NCBI GenBank assembly: GCA_023853785.1
Contig: JAJIRX010000878.1
Span: 1 to 39,388, forward strand
Length of the DNA stretch: 39,388 bases
Origin: Psilocybe azurescens
Lineage: Eukaryota; Basidiomycota; Agaricomycetes; Agaricales; Agrocybaceae
Reading direction: 5' to 3'
The position numbers were made by a program, and so were the translations under genes. Under the pieces are notes generated by a model. That model was not told the DNA's origin. It worked only from the letters and a program-made list of their open reading frames with translations, and did not search any database. Shown here one piece after another: positions 10,906 to 23,334 of this stretch (positions are counted from its first letter, which is position 1; every line of letters starts with the position of its first letter).

Positions 10906-12873
10906 GTCGTATGGGTAAGAAAGGCCAGACGAGATCAGCGAGCACGAAAGGGGGAGAGATGGAGGAAGAATTGAGGGTACGGAAGGCCCGCGAGCAAAGA
11001 GCTCGGCACATGTAACGTTTCTGCCTAAAACGGAACATGCCGGAATTGCACACGGCACAACCGTTGGACTATCTGTCCCGAGATAAGTCTGAACCAAGTC
11101 AGGCTTCGACGTTACAACTCTCAGATCGTCACACCCGTTACTCCAGTACATATTTCCTGGGGCGGCCGTGGACTTATATAGTAGCGGAAAACCCAGACCG
11201 CTACAGCACATTTACCTAATCATTTCAGTGACCGAAAGCGGGTGACTAGGACACGCGGTCACGATTCCCTAGCCAAAGCCCTCGCGTATCGCTAATGGTT
11301 AAGCCCATTCTTCATGCCCTCCCTCCCGTCCCTTGTCGTTGTCGTTTTCATCAACGTCTTCTTTGTCAAATGCCCACAAGTTCTACCCCGATGTCTGATC
11401 CTTGTGCAGGAGATGGAAGAGGAGTATGACCCATCGTCGATTGTGGATTGGTATGTTGGGGTGGATTATTGATTGGACGGCGTGCATTGGTGCGTACATT
11501 GAAACTTGTGAATAGGGATGGAATATTGATGTTTTGGTGCTTGATTTGTTTCTTTGGCTTCACGTTCGCGTCGTTCATCCGCCTCCAACTTCTCACCCCT
11601 CCCTTTGCGCTTTCACTTTGTTCTCAAACCCCCATTTTTCATTTTCAAACGACACTTCGAGCCCGGTACTGAGTAAAAGCGATGACATCCCCTGATCTTC
11701 TCCTCCGTAACCATTCTACGGACGGAGTTTGAGTCGGGTGCTGGGGCGCTTCGTTTTTAGTCTTTTCGTTTGCTGGATTTTGTGACCCCTTTGCGATTGC
11801 GATTGCAATTTGATTTATGACTTATGGAGTTGGATCCCTTTGCGCCGCCCGAAAACATGAAAAGAAGAAATACCGAAGAAATAAAATGACTACAGCGACC
11901 CCTGTCTTCCGACCAATGCTCTATCCGTGTCTTGATGTCTTGACTACCACGAAGACACCCTATATTCTATGCCCGCCCAAACTCATGCTCTCGACGCGGC
12001 ACCCGCACCCCTATCATCGTGCTTAGTTTATCCCATATACACTAAAGATCCCGCCGTTCAAATTTTACTGCATTCGAGCACGCTGTGGGTCTTTTTATAC
12101 CACATTTTCATCTACGCTTTAACTACGCGCTATGCACTACATACGATCTGGATATCACAACAAATATTTCACCACATGCAAGTCATGCACCACCCTACCC
12201 ATTTATCGCTCTCTCCTGTCTCCTACTCTCTCTGTTGGCTCCTGGTGAAGTGACGATCTCATCCAGGAGCTAGGACCGACACCATTTAGGATGTGGCTCG
12301 ATAGAACTCTATGACAATGATACTATTAAGAAAACTTAACGATAACAACGCCACACCCACATCTTTACATACAAGTAGGCAGGCAATTGACGAAACGAGA
12401 AATGGCGCGAGCTTTTTGCTTTTCGTACTGGTGCTGGTACTGTAGATAAAATACATACATATCTACATTCATAGCTAGCACGAGATTACGGTATTGAATA
12501 CCCTGAGCAATCTATGTTCAACAGATTTGAAAGATTACATTGTTTCATTGATTGAATATTCGCGTGTGTGATACAATTAACCTTGGTGCAACTTTGAAGA
12601 GAAAGGAGAAGAGAGGACCGAGCGCCTCCGCCTTCAGCCAGCAGCCCTCGGTTTGAATGATAATGACCGGTTCAAGGTTCGTGCTATGTACAAATGAATG
12701 TACGGTTGCATATATGTGAATCAGAGAATGAAAGTGGAAGATATTCTTCGGCTTATTGGCGCCAACGTCTATCACAAACCTACGGTTTCAGTGACTCGGT
12801 CAGTTTCGGAGGGGCCGAATATTATTATTGCTTTCACCATATAGTGGGACATTCCGGTATCTACACTTCTGCA
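10840..12873. repeat. Duplicated segment, copy A (SEC61 5' flank to gene X 3' flank)
   Basis: This stretch aligns with copy C (20,955-23,309) along nearly its whole length and with copy B at 17,9xx-20,945. Shared landmarks are a 'gtacgtgttgtgtg' block (10,847; 20,966), the gene X 3' end (11,410-11,470), a 'ctctacggacggag' block (near 11,714; 20,341; 22,147), the 'actaaagatcccgccgtt' block and a closing 'ttcaccatatagtggga' block (12,834; 23,270). Copy A ends at 12,873, where the NACHT-linked repeat begins. Confidence 0.85.
11400..11470 (+). pseudogene. Gene X 3' end, copy A (remnant)
   Basis: Only the last codons of gene X are left: the reading EMEEEYDPSSIVDWY-like, matching EEYDPSSVVDWYAGMHS in copy B. 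Immediately upstream the sequence jumps from a block that in copy B lies near 18,820 to one near 19,640, so about 830 bp of the gene are missing. The same junction is present in copy C. Confidence 0.7.
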
Positions 12874-13909
12874 GCACTCTCCGAATATATCTGTACACCC
12901 AAATTATGTATTCCCGCACGGCCGATCACTGTTGCCCGGCGGGCTTTTGGACATCCCCGTCGCTCGGAAGAATGGATTCATCGATGTAAACAAATCGCCA
13001 TGGGTCCCGATCACCATCTATTAAGTCTTTGGCCGTGAACAAATAAATATAGTCACCTGAACGAATAAACATAGTCACCTGAATGAATTGGATCTCCTCT
13101 GCAGTTGATGATAATTTTGAATGGTGAAGGACTCGATCTGCTGAATTTCAGCAAATAGTTGCGTACTGCTCCAAATATGGTCTGTACCCGATGGCGTATA
13201 TTGCGTCCCGGTTTAGCCAGATTGAAGGTAAGATTTTGTTTGCCGAGCGTATTGACTAGCTCGGCCGAGTACCCGGCCTTCGACAACATGAATGCATAAG
13301 CGTCCAAGATGAAGCCGCACGGTTCGCCTGCAGTGTACTCTGTCACATCCCAAGCCCTGACCGCAAACTCCACCATAACCACCGCAGCCGTAGTATACGT
13401 TGATTGATCGACAGCGTACGGCCCTGCTCGTGACGGATCATTTAGAAATTCACTGACCATCCGTGGATATGGGGTACCAATTATGCAATACTCATTGGAA
13501 TATGGAGGTTGTCGCCGTTCACTGCCAACCTCGATTTGATCGAATAATGCAAAAAGAGGAAACCGGGCACAGAAGCCAAGAGATGATCTGCTAATAAGTC
13601 AGATAGATTGTAAACTGTCTCCAAAGAGGCATCTTCGTTGGATTCGAGTAGCCCGCTGGCACTGACGGCACTCCAAAAAGCCTGACAACGGCGCAGGGGA
13701 ATCGATGCCAGGGAGTCGCATAATTTTTGGTCCAAGATACCTCGATGGTGGAGATAGAGCTCTTCCGTTTGCCTAAATTCCTTGATTTAGAGTCAAAACA
13801 TGTTGTTTCAAATATCTTTAAAACAAGTAGACGTACTGATGTTTGCAGAAATTCTAAAAAACTGCAGGACCCATTGTCAAAGAGCCCCAATACATTGAAA
13901 GCCCATCGC
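12874..13909 (-). other. NACHT-linked downstream sequence with unrecognised open frames
   Basis: This segment follows the NACHT gene and is conserved in two other places in the window (31,493-32,133 and, in part, 727-1000), so it is part of the same mobile or duplicated unit. It holds minus-strand open frames of 135 codons (13053-13460, including AELVNTLGKQNLTFNLAKPG) and 84 codons (13481-13735, including ETVYNLSDLLADHLLASVPG), which I do not recognise. They may be C-terminal exons of the NACHT gene put out of frame, or a second gene. CpG is retained here, unlike in the other copies. Confidence 0.5.
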
Positions 13910-15586
13910 TTAATGTGAGAGCAGAAGCTGTCCAGTGCTGAACATAGGGCACATCAAAACTTTCTCCCGAAGAGTGGCATTGTCATGCAGAGGGCCTGCC
14001 AGTTGAAGATGACTCAAGAGCGACTGGTATGCATAATCTTGCACCGGTCTCACTATGTCAAGTGCTATATATGAAATAAACTAAGACTCAGAAATAAATT
14101 TGTACTAAGAGACCGATCAATGCTTACATTCAATGGCAGAAATACAGAAATAGGCAGCTTCCTCATGCATTTTACTGGGATCAATGAAAAATTGACGAGA
14201 CCGGGTTGGATCAACAAGGAAGTCAGTGAACGAGGCATGAAGAAACTTGATGGGCATATAGATTTTTGAAGCATCCACAACGGACAATAGATCAATGAGG
14301 AGGAGCTGTACGGTGCCCGGGGTAAGTTGCATAAACTTCTCCAGATCATCGACTGCCAGAGGTTCAATACGATCACCTTTGTTATCAAGCAATATGGCCA
14401 GTGCAATAGCTATCCCTAGAATTTGTAAGACTGCTTTGATATCTTTCACTTCAGAAAGAATATTGATATATAGAGCATCGAGTTGCGCATATGGCCTATC
14501 ACCATTGACCGGAAGGAGGCCTTGAATGACTTTATGGCGATCAAGTGGGTTATGTCGAGGGGAGGACACATATCTGATAACCGTTGCTGCATAGATGAAT
14601 TGACCTGATGATTTTGCGACCAATTCGGCGATGTCCTCCTTCGATGGCCATGAATCCGGAAGATGGGTGCGTATGGTGTGCGTCTTTTGTATATCACAAA
14701 ACGAGTCTGCCAGATATAACCTGATGTCCTCGTCTGGTTCGTATGTGCCGTCGAGTGCAAGACGAAAAGTCAGAGTGTGTAGAGGGGTGACAGAAAATAA
14801 TGTTGTGAGATGATACTCTGGTCGACTGGCAACGAGAATTCTGAAGGGAAGAGGCAAGCAATGTTGTTGCAGTGCTTTCGAGATGGTGTTTAAAATGGTG
14901 TTCTGAACGTCCGCGCCGTTGCATTCGTCCAGACCATCGATGATAATAAGACCTGGAAATGACTTGCCAGATCTGAAAATCCCGGTGCTTGATATGCAAA
15001 GAAGAGGGTCAAGGATCAGTGTTTGGAATTGTATTTGGAAATTGAGCTGAAAGATAGCTGGATTTTTATCTATAGCGGCCTCGATTATCTCCCGAGATTC
15101 CGGTATGTTCAATGAGATTTGATACGCCAAAGTAGCCACGAGCGCCATGGCGTTATTTCGCCTGGGATCCGACCTAGAGAAAAAGAAACTAGCGATAAGG
15201 CGATTCTTTGCGGCGCATAGTTCTGCCAAGGTCTGTGCGATTGCCGATTTGCCTGCGCCTGCCGGACCATACAGCCAAAGTACGAAGGTATCCCATCCAA
15301 ACACCCCAATAAACCAATCCATGAGCTTTTGAAGGACGGCTGTACGAGTGTTTGGGTGGCATTTGGGAGGGTTGAATCGCTCGCCCGAGTTATGGAGTGC
15401 GCCGAGAGATGCTGCCTCGATCAGCCGATCTATTGCTGTCAGGAATATGAATTGAGAGGTAAGCAATGTCAGTCAAAGTCAGGAAACGCACATACCCACG
15501 GACGGTATACGGCGTACCTTGATTCTGCTGGTTGTTCTCCGTAAAGGTCCCCCGTTTATGATCACATTGTGCGCAGTTCTGAACAT
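13910..15586 (-). CDS. NACHT-domain NTPase (fungal NWD2/NLR type)
   Basis: A fungal STAND-type ATPase. Exon 1 (15586-15518) begins MFRTAHNVIING; exon 2 (15435-14128) carries the core; a 63-nt intron (14127-14065) precedes exon 3. In exon 2, numbered from its first in-frame Met at 15466, the landmarks are HNSGERFNPPKCHPNTR (about 25-41), the Walker A loop GPAGAGKSAIAQTL (67-80), Walker B GLIIIDGLDEC (172-182) and an ASRPE sensor-like motif (about 210). Such proteins are NOD-like receptors, thought to act in fungal nonself recognition, with a C-terminal repeat domain as sensor. No WD, ankyrin or TPR repeats are seen here. Two frame breaks, both one base short in a homopolymer, affect the gene: the C5 run at 15549-15553 in exon 1 and the A4 run at 13956-13959 in exon 3. 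As read, it ends at 13910. It may be a pseudogene, or intact if these are sequencing errors. Confidence 0.82.
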
Positions 15587-16842
15587 TGGAAAAGCGGCTG
15601 GGGTATATTATAGCTGAGGTGATCAAATGCGGTTGTATTCCTGGTTCTTAGGCGGGGGTAATGGAGAACGAAGTCTGGTAAGAGACAGGGGCCGGCTGGA
15701 CAAGCACGATGGTGGTGGTATTAAAACAAGTGGGGAAGCTATGGCATACTAGTAACCACATGCTCGCACGATGTTTTGAAATGGCTGTGGCTCACTTGCA
15801 CAGCTTGTCTGTTATTTTAAGGTTAAATATACACGTCTCACCCTTAACATTGCGCAGGGAAGCACATACGGAGTGATAACGATGCTTTCGGGGTTTTGGA
15901 GCATAAAAGGATCTACCCCGCCTGACTCGCCTGCTACGTGAGGGTCGAGTCTCCAAGCAGTAATCTTTGAAAGTACTTAAGCCTAGTGAGACCATTTAAC
16001 ACGTGGTGGGATGAAACCGAACAAGTGATGAGTGGAACAAGAGAAAGGGAACTAAAGAAAGGGCGGAGGCAGCAGAACATCAGGGCTGTCAATGGTTGAT
16101 CAATGGGATTGAGAAGATATCCGGAATTGGGAGGAAGAGCGTCTGTTCTCTGCCAAGAAATAAGAACATGGTGCAACGAAGCACCCTTTACGGAATATTT
16201 GGCTACAACGCTCGCCGTGACGAAAATAATTGACAGGACATGTCGACCGAATCTGTGTTTCTTGCCCAGAAGCACCCACACATTCCAACTTGCTTATTAT
16301 GTACCTCACGAAAACGTAAACCCCAGCAATTTTTGTTTGAAATTGTACTCTCAAAGCTCGAAGGGAGCCAATAAATTATAAGGAATAACCGTAAGACATA
16401 ACATTTCACATAAAACACGAAGAGACACCGCCTGCACATTCTCTACATACCCAATCGTAGAATTCCCCCAATCTCAATTCCAGCCCTCTTCCCATCCCAT
16501 CCATCCATCCGCCTATTTTCATTCCCCTTCACGCAACGACAGTTCAAACCCCCTTATACCCGGGCACATAACAATAACTCTTTTGTTTACAGACAACGAA
16601 CAAGCGAACGGAACTATAAATTATAACCCATCTCGCCATCCACCATCCTCCCCAATCCCCACCGCACCGCACGCACTCACCACGACCACGATTACATGTA
16701 CGGCCCGATTTAGTATGCTCTCTACGAGGAAGAAGGGGAAAGGAAAGGAAGGAGGAAAGGTATGCCAATATAGGCGGTGAGCAGGGTATGCAGAGTCGAG
16801 TGTGCAGAAGGCGATGTCGGACGTCGATGTCGATTATTTTAT
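15587..16842. other. Spacer between NACHT gene and copy B
   Basis: No gene recognised. CpG is present. A CCAT tandem near 16,497-16,509 and C/T-rich stretches near 16,440-16,560 could be the 3' flank of SEC61 copy B. Confidence 0.4.
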
Positions 16843-17870
16843 TTATAGCAGATCACCAAACGCAGCCGTCTCAGGCCCGCCCGATTCGCGCATGCCCATC
16901 TCCCAGTCTACATCCCAAAAATGTCCAAATAAAATCAGCAGCTACATTCCTCTGTCTCTCTCCATAAGAGGGGAAAGAAAACTCACAGCTATAAATAATA
17001 GTAACAGCCATGAAGATCCCCGTGTCGCTCCCAATCGCACCAGAAGGGTCCGCTGCCACTGAGAGCAAACCGAGGGTGGCCCCGCCGAATGCAACCGCAG
17101 TCTGGATCACGCGTTGAGCTCCGTGTACATCGAGCCTTCGCGGCGGTCGGCTATGACCTGGTTGGTGGGGAGTGAGTTAGCGTACAGGTTAAATAAAAGT
17201 TAAACACGAATAGGAGCGAGATGCGGAGAAAAACAAAAGGAATGAATGGGATTGATACATAGGTGGCGTGGCGTGGGCGTAGCGTGGTATTGAGGACCAG
17301 AAACCCAATGCAAATGACAAATGGGCCAGAAGAAAAAATCACCACCTGCTAATTCTTCAGCTGCTTTGCCACATCCCGAGGCCCACTCCCAGAGATCCCA
17401 ATCCACGTCTTAATGAACAGCGCACACGCGCTGAGTATGAAGGTAATATAGATCGCCGTGTGGATCGGGTCCAGGACAGCTTCTTTGAGCGTGTGCGGTG
17501 GAGACATGTAGTATGCGATCTCGCCTGTCGCGCGGAGTTGTGGGGAGTGTTCGAGGGGCTGCAGATCCGAGGGAAGGCAGGAGGACAAGTAGCAAGAGAA
17601 CGGTGAATACACATCAGCGAAAATGCCAACATCTAGACACAAAACTAACCTCCCAAACAGCCAAAACCTTAACCAACAAGTCCCGAGGGATCCGAGTCGC
17701 CAGCATCTGCATCTACGACACAATAAATACATTGCTCGTCAACGCGCTCTGCAGCATGATCGGGTACGTCCCCGCTGCCCTCGGAACCTATGGATCTTCA
17801 CCGCCATCTTGACCCTACACCCCTGCAAGTAGACCACCACCTCGAAAATAACGGCTCATGTTGAATTCAA
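16843..17870 (-). pseudogene. SEC61A: SEC61-alpha pseudogene B (C-terminal half)
   Basis: Reading leftwards: a YLQG segment and RFRGQRGTYP near 17,785-17,860; then IMLQSALTSNVFIVS, a TAG stop and MLATRIPRDLLVKVLAVWE with an intron donor; then GEIAYYMSPPHTLKEAVLD and SGSGPRDVAKQLKN (17,350-17,600); then [14 protein letters not shown] and [20 protein letters not shown] (about 16,990-17,145); then the last exon (16907-16843), [20 protein letters not shown]. The stop position and C-terminal sequence fit the SEC61-alpha family. Defects: an in-frame TAG after FIVS, loss of about ten residues after TYP, a T2 run at 17114-17115 one base short, and no N-terminal half. Introns are kept, so the copy arose by DNA duplication. 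It complements copy A, which keeps the N-terminal but not the last exon. Confidence 0.9.
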
Positions 17871-17999
17871 CGAGGGAGGGTGGTGAAAGTAAAGAAAAGA
17901 GAAGTTGATTTGGTGGACAACACAGATCACTCGCCACCTCGCTATCTGTCATCGAGGCCCACTTATTCATCTTCAAACCCTTCTTTCTCTTCATCTACT

Positions 18000-19702
18000 G
18001 ACACGGTCCCATACGTTTTATTGCTTACTACCACCAATATCAGCTAGCAAGCTTCACGCCCACAACGGCAGCGTGCATGCAAACTGATGACTCACCTGTC
18101 TTCGCTACCAGCTTTGCTGCTTCCTTAAGCGCTTCCGGTTCCCAACCATCTATCACTCCGTCCGCACCATCACAGAGCCAGAGCCACAACCCGGCCATCG
18201 TCTCACTGCTTCTGCAGCGCATGCAGGCGCTCAGAATACCTGCACTCGGGAGCGGTGTCGTCGTGCAGCGCGCGACGGAAACGGGCGTGCGCCATTATCA
18301 GCATCATCAAAAACAACAGTACGGTTACCAGCAGAACCGCGGAGCGTCCGTTCTTGCTCACGTCTAACGCCGTGGGGCAGCAACTGTTGCACCATTTGTC
18401 GCTCGCTGGTGCTGACGTCATTGCTGCAAGATGCCATCCGCCGCCGTTGTGCTCGGCATCTCCGTCCCGCTCGGCCGTCCCGTGAGCTAAGGCTGCACCT
18501 AACCCTAGCCCTGACCCTCTCTAAGGTCCACCAGCTCCCGCTCAAGCCAAAGCCATCACGCATCCCTACGCCCGTCGTGGTTATGCTGTCTGCTTCCTCT
18601 CCCCCACGTCCTTCGTCATCGTCTTCATCAAATGCCTGCCCCTAGTTGCACCCGCCGCGCCGCCAGCATATCGCATCCTCGGACGTCAAAGTGCTCGCCT
18701 ACCTCTACCGCACGATCATGTACGGCTTCGAGAAGCGGTGCAGAATTGATATGACACGCGCCGCTGCCGCTGCCTCTGCGGCGTTCTCAGCAACTGCAAG
18801 TAGGTCCACAAGTCCGACACCGATGTCTGATCCTGGTGCGTCTGTTCTCCAAGGATGACGATGACAATTTTATGGTTAATGCCCCTTCGACTGCGATGGC
18901 AGCCTCGGATATGAAATATCACCGTGGATCTTGCATCTGCGTCGCTGGTTCTTCGGATCGGACCTCAAGTCGCATTGGCCGCTTCCCCTCGTCGAAGACG
19001 ACGACGACTCCACTACCGCTAAAGATGATTCTGACGACATTTCAACAGCACGCGCTCTCTGCCGAGCGCAGGCAGAGCATTACAAAGCTCTAAGTCCATG
19101 ACACGCTCCACGCCATTCGACTGAAGGATTTCTTGAGGATGCAGCGTGTGTCGGAGGCCAAGCGCGATGTGTGGTTCTTCGAGGGGTCGGGTGGTGGATG
19201 TGCGTCAGATGAGGAGCAGAAAGGAGAAGAAGCGGGGGACGAGGAAGATGAGGATAGGTGGATGTTGGACGAGGTCGAGCGCAAGATGCGCAGGATCCAG
19301 CTCGGGCAGCAAGATCCCTCTCCCATGCCTGTCCCCGCTCTGTCCCTCCCTTGACGATGGCCAGGTACCCTCCCGCCCCATCTGATCCTCCCTCCATCGC
19401 TCTCCCCGGAGCCTGTGCCTGCACACAAATCGGCACGCCAGCGCCATGCTATCCTGCCTACATCGTACATGATTGCGTTCATACTCATGAAGCACCGTAT
19501 GGGGCCTGACCGCAAGGGGTCTGGCGGCGTCGGTTCCAGTGGTTATAGTGCTAACGGGAAGAGGGACGCGGGTAGGGGTATGAGAAGTGGATTGCGAACG
19601 TGTGCGTGGGCTGCTAAAGAGAGAGAAGAAGGCTGCGTGCAGGAAATGGAGGAGTATGACCCGTCCTCGGTTGTGGATTGGTATGCTGGGATGCATTCTT
19701 GA
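18000..19702 (+). pseudogene. Gene X, broken, function not recognised
   Basis: Successive plus-strand frames overlap but shift, as expected of a gene with several indels or unresolved introns. Segments are SNAVGQQLLHHLSLAGADVI (18,255-18,485), DVKVLAYLYRTIMYGFEKRC (18,646-18,858), an acidic stretch after KRDVWFFEG (19,133-19,354), ILPTSYMIAFILMKHRMGPD (19,415-19,560) and the C-terminus EEYDPSSVVDWYAGMHS, stop at 19,702. The last 17 residues are the best conserved part, being kept in copies A and C. The N-terminal side is Ser/Pro/Ala-rich and its strand and frame are uncertain. I do not know the family. The gene lies divergent to SEC61-alpha in the ancestral order, so the two may once have shared a promoter region. 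Confidence 0.5.
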
Positions 19703-20954
19703 TTGGAGATGGATGTGCATTGATGTGTGATGTTGAAATTCATGAATAGGGATGCAATTTTGATTTTTTGGTATATGGTTTCTCAAGGTTCATGTTCGCA
19801 TCGTCCATACTCCAGCCCATCTATTCCTCTTGCCAGTCCCTTTCCCTTTATCGTGCCCATTCCAGCACCTGCCTCCAACTTCCTACCCTCCGTCTGTGCT
19901 TTTGCTTTGTTCTCTACCCCCAATTTTCCGAATTTCTTTTAACTTTGAACTCCCACCTTTTATTCACACTTTTACCTTTCGCCATTTGTCCTCCACCGCG
20001 TTTTATTTTCAACCTCAATACCGCACCCAGCAAAGCATTGTATGCTGGAGCGGACAGGATTCGAAGCCCAGGTCTTGATCCACCCTCCTATCCCCCCTAC
20101 ACATCCTCCGCTTTGATTTGGCGTCAAATCGATTGTTTCACTGTTTGCCTGGATCTTTCGGCTTCTCGAGTCGCCCTCCATGGTTTGGTTTTCATGCATA
20201 CCGTTTCTGATGTGTGGTTTTATTTTGTTTTCACAACCTCTTTTTGTTTCGTTCTACTACCACACACAACATGCGAGTCCGAACCTGCGAGTCCGAGTGC
20301 TGAATAAACGCGATGATATCCCCTGCTCTCCTCCGTAACCGTTCTACGGACGGATTTTGAGTCGAGTGCCTGGGTGCTTCGTTGGCTTGATGCCCTGCTT
20401 TTTGTGATTGTGATTTGATTTATAGATTCTTGTATGCCGCTTGAAAAATAGAAAAGAAGAAAAGAAATATCGAACAAATAAAACGAGTGCAATCCCTCCC
20501 TTCCGACCCAACGATATCTCAAGGACATCCTACGCCCGCTTACCCACACACCCATGCTCTTGACGCGGCACCGGCAGCCACTCCCTACCTATCCCACATA
20601 CTCTATAACACCCTACACAACTAAAGATCCCGGCCGTTCGGATTTTCGGTTCAAATTTGCGCTGTGGATCTCTCTCTATGCTGGGTATTTTACGCACTAT
20701 GCGCATGACCCACAATGGTCGACGCTCTAATATCCCGACGATCTGGACATCACGACAATTATTCACAGCATGCAAGCCATGCACATGTACCCCACATGTC
20801 TCTCCCTCACCTTCCTTTTTCGCGTTTGTTCGTTATTGGGGAGGTGACGATCTCATTGGGAATGGGGGCCCGGGGTACACGACGACAATATTATTAATTA
20901 AGAACATTTAATACATGGTGACGACCACCCACAGCCACATATTTGCACATTGTG

Positions 20955-23309
20955 ATATGAGGGTCAGTACGTGTTGTGTGGTGTTTTAAAAAGGAAACAT
21001 ACTTTGCGATCGGTGAGGAAATTTCTGATAGTATAGGTATGAAGGGCTGGACGAGATGGGTGAGCACCAAAAGGGAGAGATGGAGGAGGAATGGGGGTGC
21101 GGAAGGCGGTGAGCGACCAAGAGGATTGTCTGAGCGATATGAGGACAGGTGTAAAACAAAGAACCAGGAATGAAGGAACGCAGCAAAGATGGACTACAGA
21201 AGATACAAAATGACCTAATCATTTGCCAGCATGTTCGGTGACCCGAAGCGACCCGGACCCAAGTCACAACGAGTCCTTTATAGAACGCAACTGAAGGCTG
21301 TAGCCAAAGCCCTCGCGCATCACTACGCCTGTTGCAGTTAAGCCCCTTCTTCATCCTCTCCCTCCATTCCTTCGTCGGCATCGTCTTCGTTAAATGCTCA
21401 CAAGTCCTGCTCCGTTATCTGATCCTTGTGCGGGAGATGGAAGAGGAGTATGACCCGCCGTCGGTTGTGGATTGGCATGCTGGGATGGATTATTGATTGG
21501 AGGGTGACGTGAATTGGTGCGCGCATTGTAATTTATGATGTATGGCGTTTGATTTGTTTCTTTACGTTCATGTTCGCATTGTGCACCCGCCTCCGACTTC
21601 CCACCCCTCCCTCTGCACTTTCACTGTGTTCTCAACCCCCCATTTTTCATTTTCATATGACACCCTTCCATTTTCTTCGCACTTTTACCTTCCCTTTCAC
21701 AATTTATCCTGCAACTCCAACCTCAACTTTAACTTCAACTTCACTTCTGTTTTCTTTTCACATCCCAACCCACCAATACCGCACCGGAAAGCATCATACG
21801 CGCTGCAGCACACCGTCCATTCCTCCATCGATTCCTCCAAACTCTTTCCTTTCCCCTATTCATCATTATTGCAATCTTCTGCTTTGATTTGACGTCCGAG
21901 TCGATTGTGTGTGTGTGCCCATGCGCCCGGGCTTCTGAATTGTATGCTATCGCACCGTGCTGCTGCTGCCTGCACCTGCAGTGTTTTTTTGGCTTCTCAA
22001 GTCGTTCGGATTGGAGGTTGGGATTAGGTTTTGAACGCGCACGCTTTGTGTTGTTGCACTTATTATTCTCACTTCGTTCTACTACACGCGTGCCCAGGTA
22101 CTCATTAAAAGCGATGATATCTCCTGTGCTCCTCCTCCATAACCGCTCTACGGACGGAGTTTGAGTCGAGTGCAGGGGGTGCTTCGTGATTACTCCCCTT
22201 TTCTTGCTGACTGGTGACCAGTTTGCAATTGTAATTTGATATTTGCTTTATGGATTTGGATTCTAGTATGCTACCCGAAGACACGAAAATAAAAGGAAAT
22301 ACCAAATGAATAAACCGACTGCAATCATCCCTCTCTACTGAAGGATGCCTTATCGAAGACTCGATGTCTTAACGACGCCAAAGACACCTATAGCCCACAC
22401 CCATGCGTTTAACGCAGCGTCCGCACCTGCGTCCTCATGCTTAACTTAACCCCGCACGGTACCCACCCACCACACTAAAGATCCCGCCGTTTGCATATCA
22501 TTACATTCGAGCGTGCCGTGGGGCTTCTTATGGCTCCTTCCCGAATTCCCACCTACCCTTTATCTACGCCTCGGCTTACACGCTACGCGCTACACATGAT
22601 CCGGATATCAGGACAATTATTACACCACACGCAAGCCATGCACCACCCTATCTATTTATCGTGTTCTCTCTCGTCTCCTACGCTTGCTGTTGACTCTTGG
22701 TGAGGCGATGATCTCCTCCAGAAGCTAGGACCGACGCCGATTTGGCTGCAGGGAACACGACGACTATGATATTATTAAGAACAACCCCACACCCAAATAT
22801 TTACATACAGGCCGGCAGGCAATCGATGAGACGAGAAATGAGACGATCTTTTGTTTTCGTACTGGTGCTGATACTGTAGATAAAATACATACATACATAC
22901 ACACATAGCTAACACGAGATTACGGTATTGAATATTTTGAGTAATTATGTTCAATTTGTTTGAGAGAATGTATTGTTTCAATGATTGAATATTCACGCGT
23001 GTGATACAAGTAACCTTGATGCGACTTTGAAGAGAGAGGAGAAGAGAGGACCGAGCGCCTCCGCCTTCAGCCAGCAGCTTTCGGGCTGAATGGTAATCGC
23101 TGGTTCAAGGTTCATGCGGTGTAGAAGTGAATATACGGTCCTGTATATGTGAATCAGACAATTAAAGCGGAAGATACTCTTCGGCTGATTGGCGCAAACG
23201 TGGTCTATCACAAACCTACGGTTTCAGTGACTTGGTCAGTCCCGGAGGGATCACATACTACTTTTGCTTTCACCATATAGTGGGATATTCTAGGATCTAC
23301 ACTTCTGCA
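20955..23309. repeat. Duplicated segment, copy C
   Basis: This begins with the SEC61 5'-flank block (20,959-21,120, matching 10,843-10,990), continues with the gene X 3' end (21,430-21,495) and the shared flank up to the 'ttcaccatatagtggga' block at 23,270. CpGs are retained throughout. Copy C then continues, across the 8.15-kb insertion, into the NACHT-linked repeat at 31,493, just as copy A continues into 12,874. Confidence 0.85.
21425..21495 (+). pseudogene. Gene X 3' end, copy C (remnant)
   Basis: The final codons of gene X (EEEYDPPSVVDWHAGMDY-like, ending at the TGA near 21,495) follow directly on a block that belongs about 830 bp further upstream in copy B. This is the same deletion junction as in copy A. 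Confidence 0.7.
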
Positions 23310-23334
23310 TGTTCCTACCACGTTGATACCACAG

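Larger units (their letters stand above)
16843..20945. repeat. Duplicated segment, copy B
   Basis: The longest copy of the SEC61/gene X segment. It contains the SEC61 3' half, the only extended gene X body, and the shared 3' flank with the 'ctctacggacgga', 'gatcccggccgtt' and 'gaggtgacgatctcat' blocks. It is followed after about 10 bp by copy C in the same orientation. Confidence 0.8.

Noticed and set aside
13910..15586. NACHT ATPase as a transferred bacterial antiphage gene
   Set aside because: It has fungal spliceosomal introns, the fungal HNSGERFNPPKCHPNTR lead-in and typical NWD2-type sequence, so it is a native basidiomycete family.
18040..18563. Minus-strand open frames over gene X (Arg- and Leu-rich)
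   Set aside because: They lie opposite a Ser/Pro/Ala-rich, GC-rich strand and look like shadows. The conserved C-terminus in all three copies is on the plus strand.
20050..20120. GGATTCGAA near 20,060 as the T-loop of a tRNA
   Set aside because: No acceptor or anticodon stem could be paired around it.
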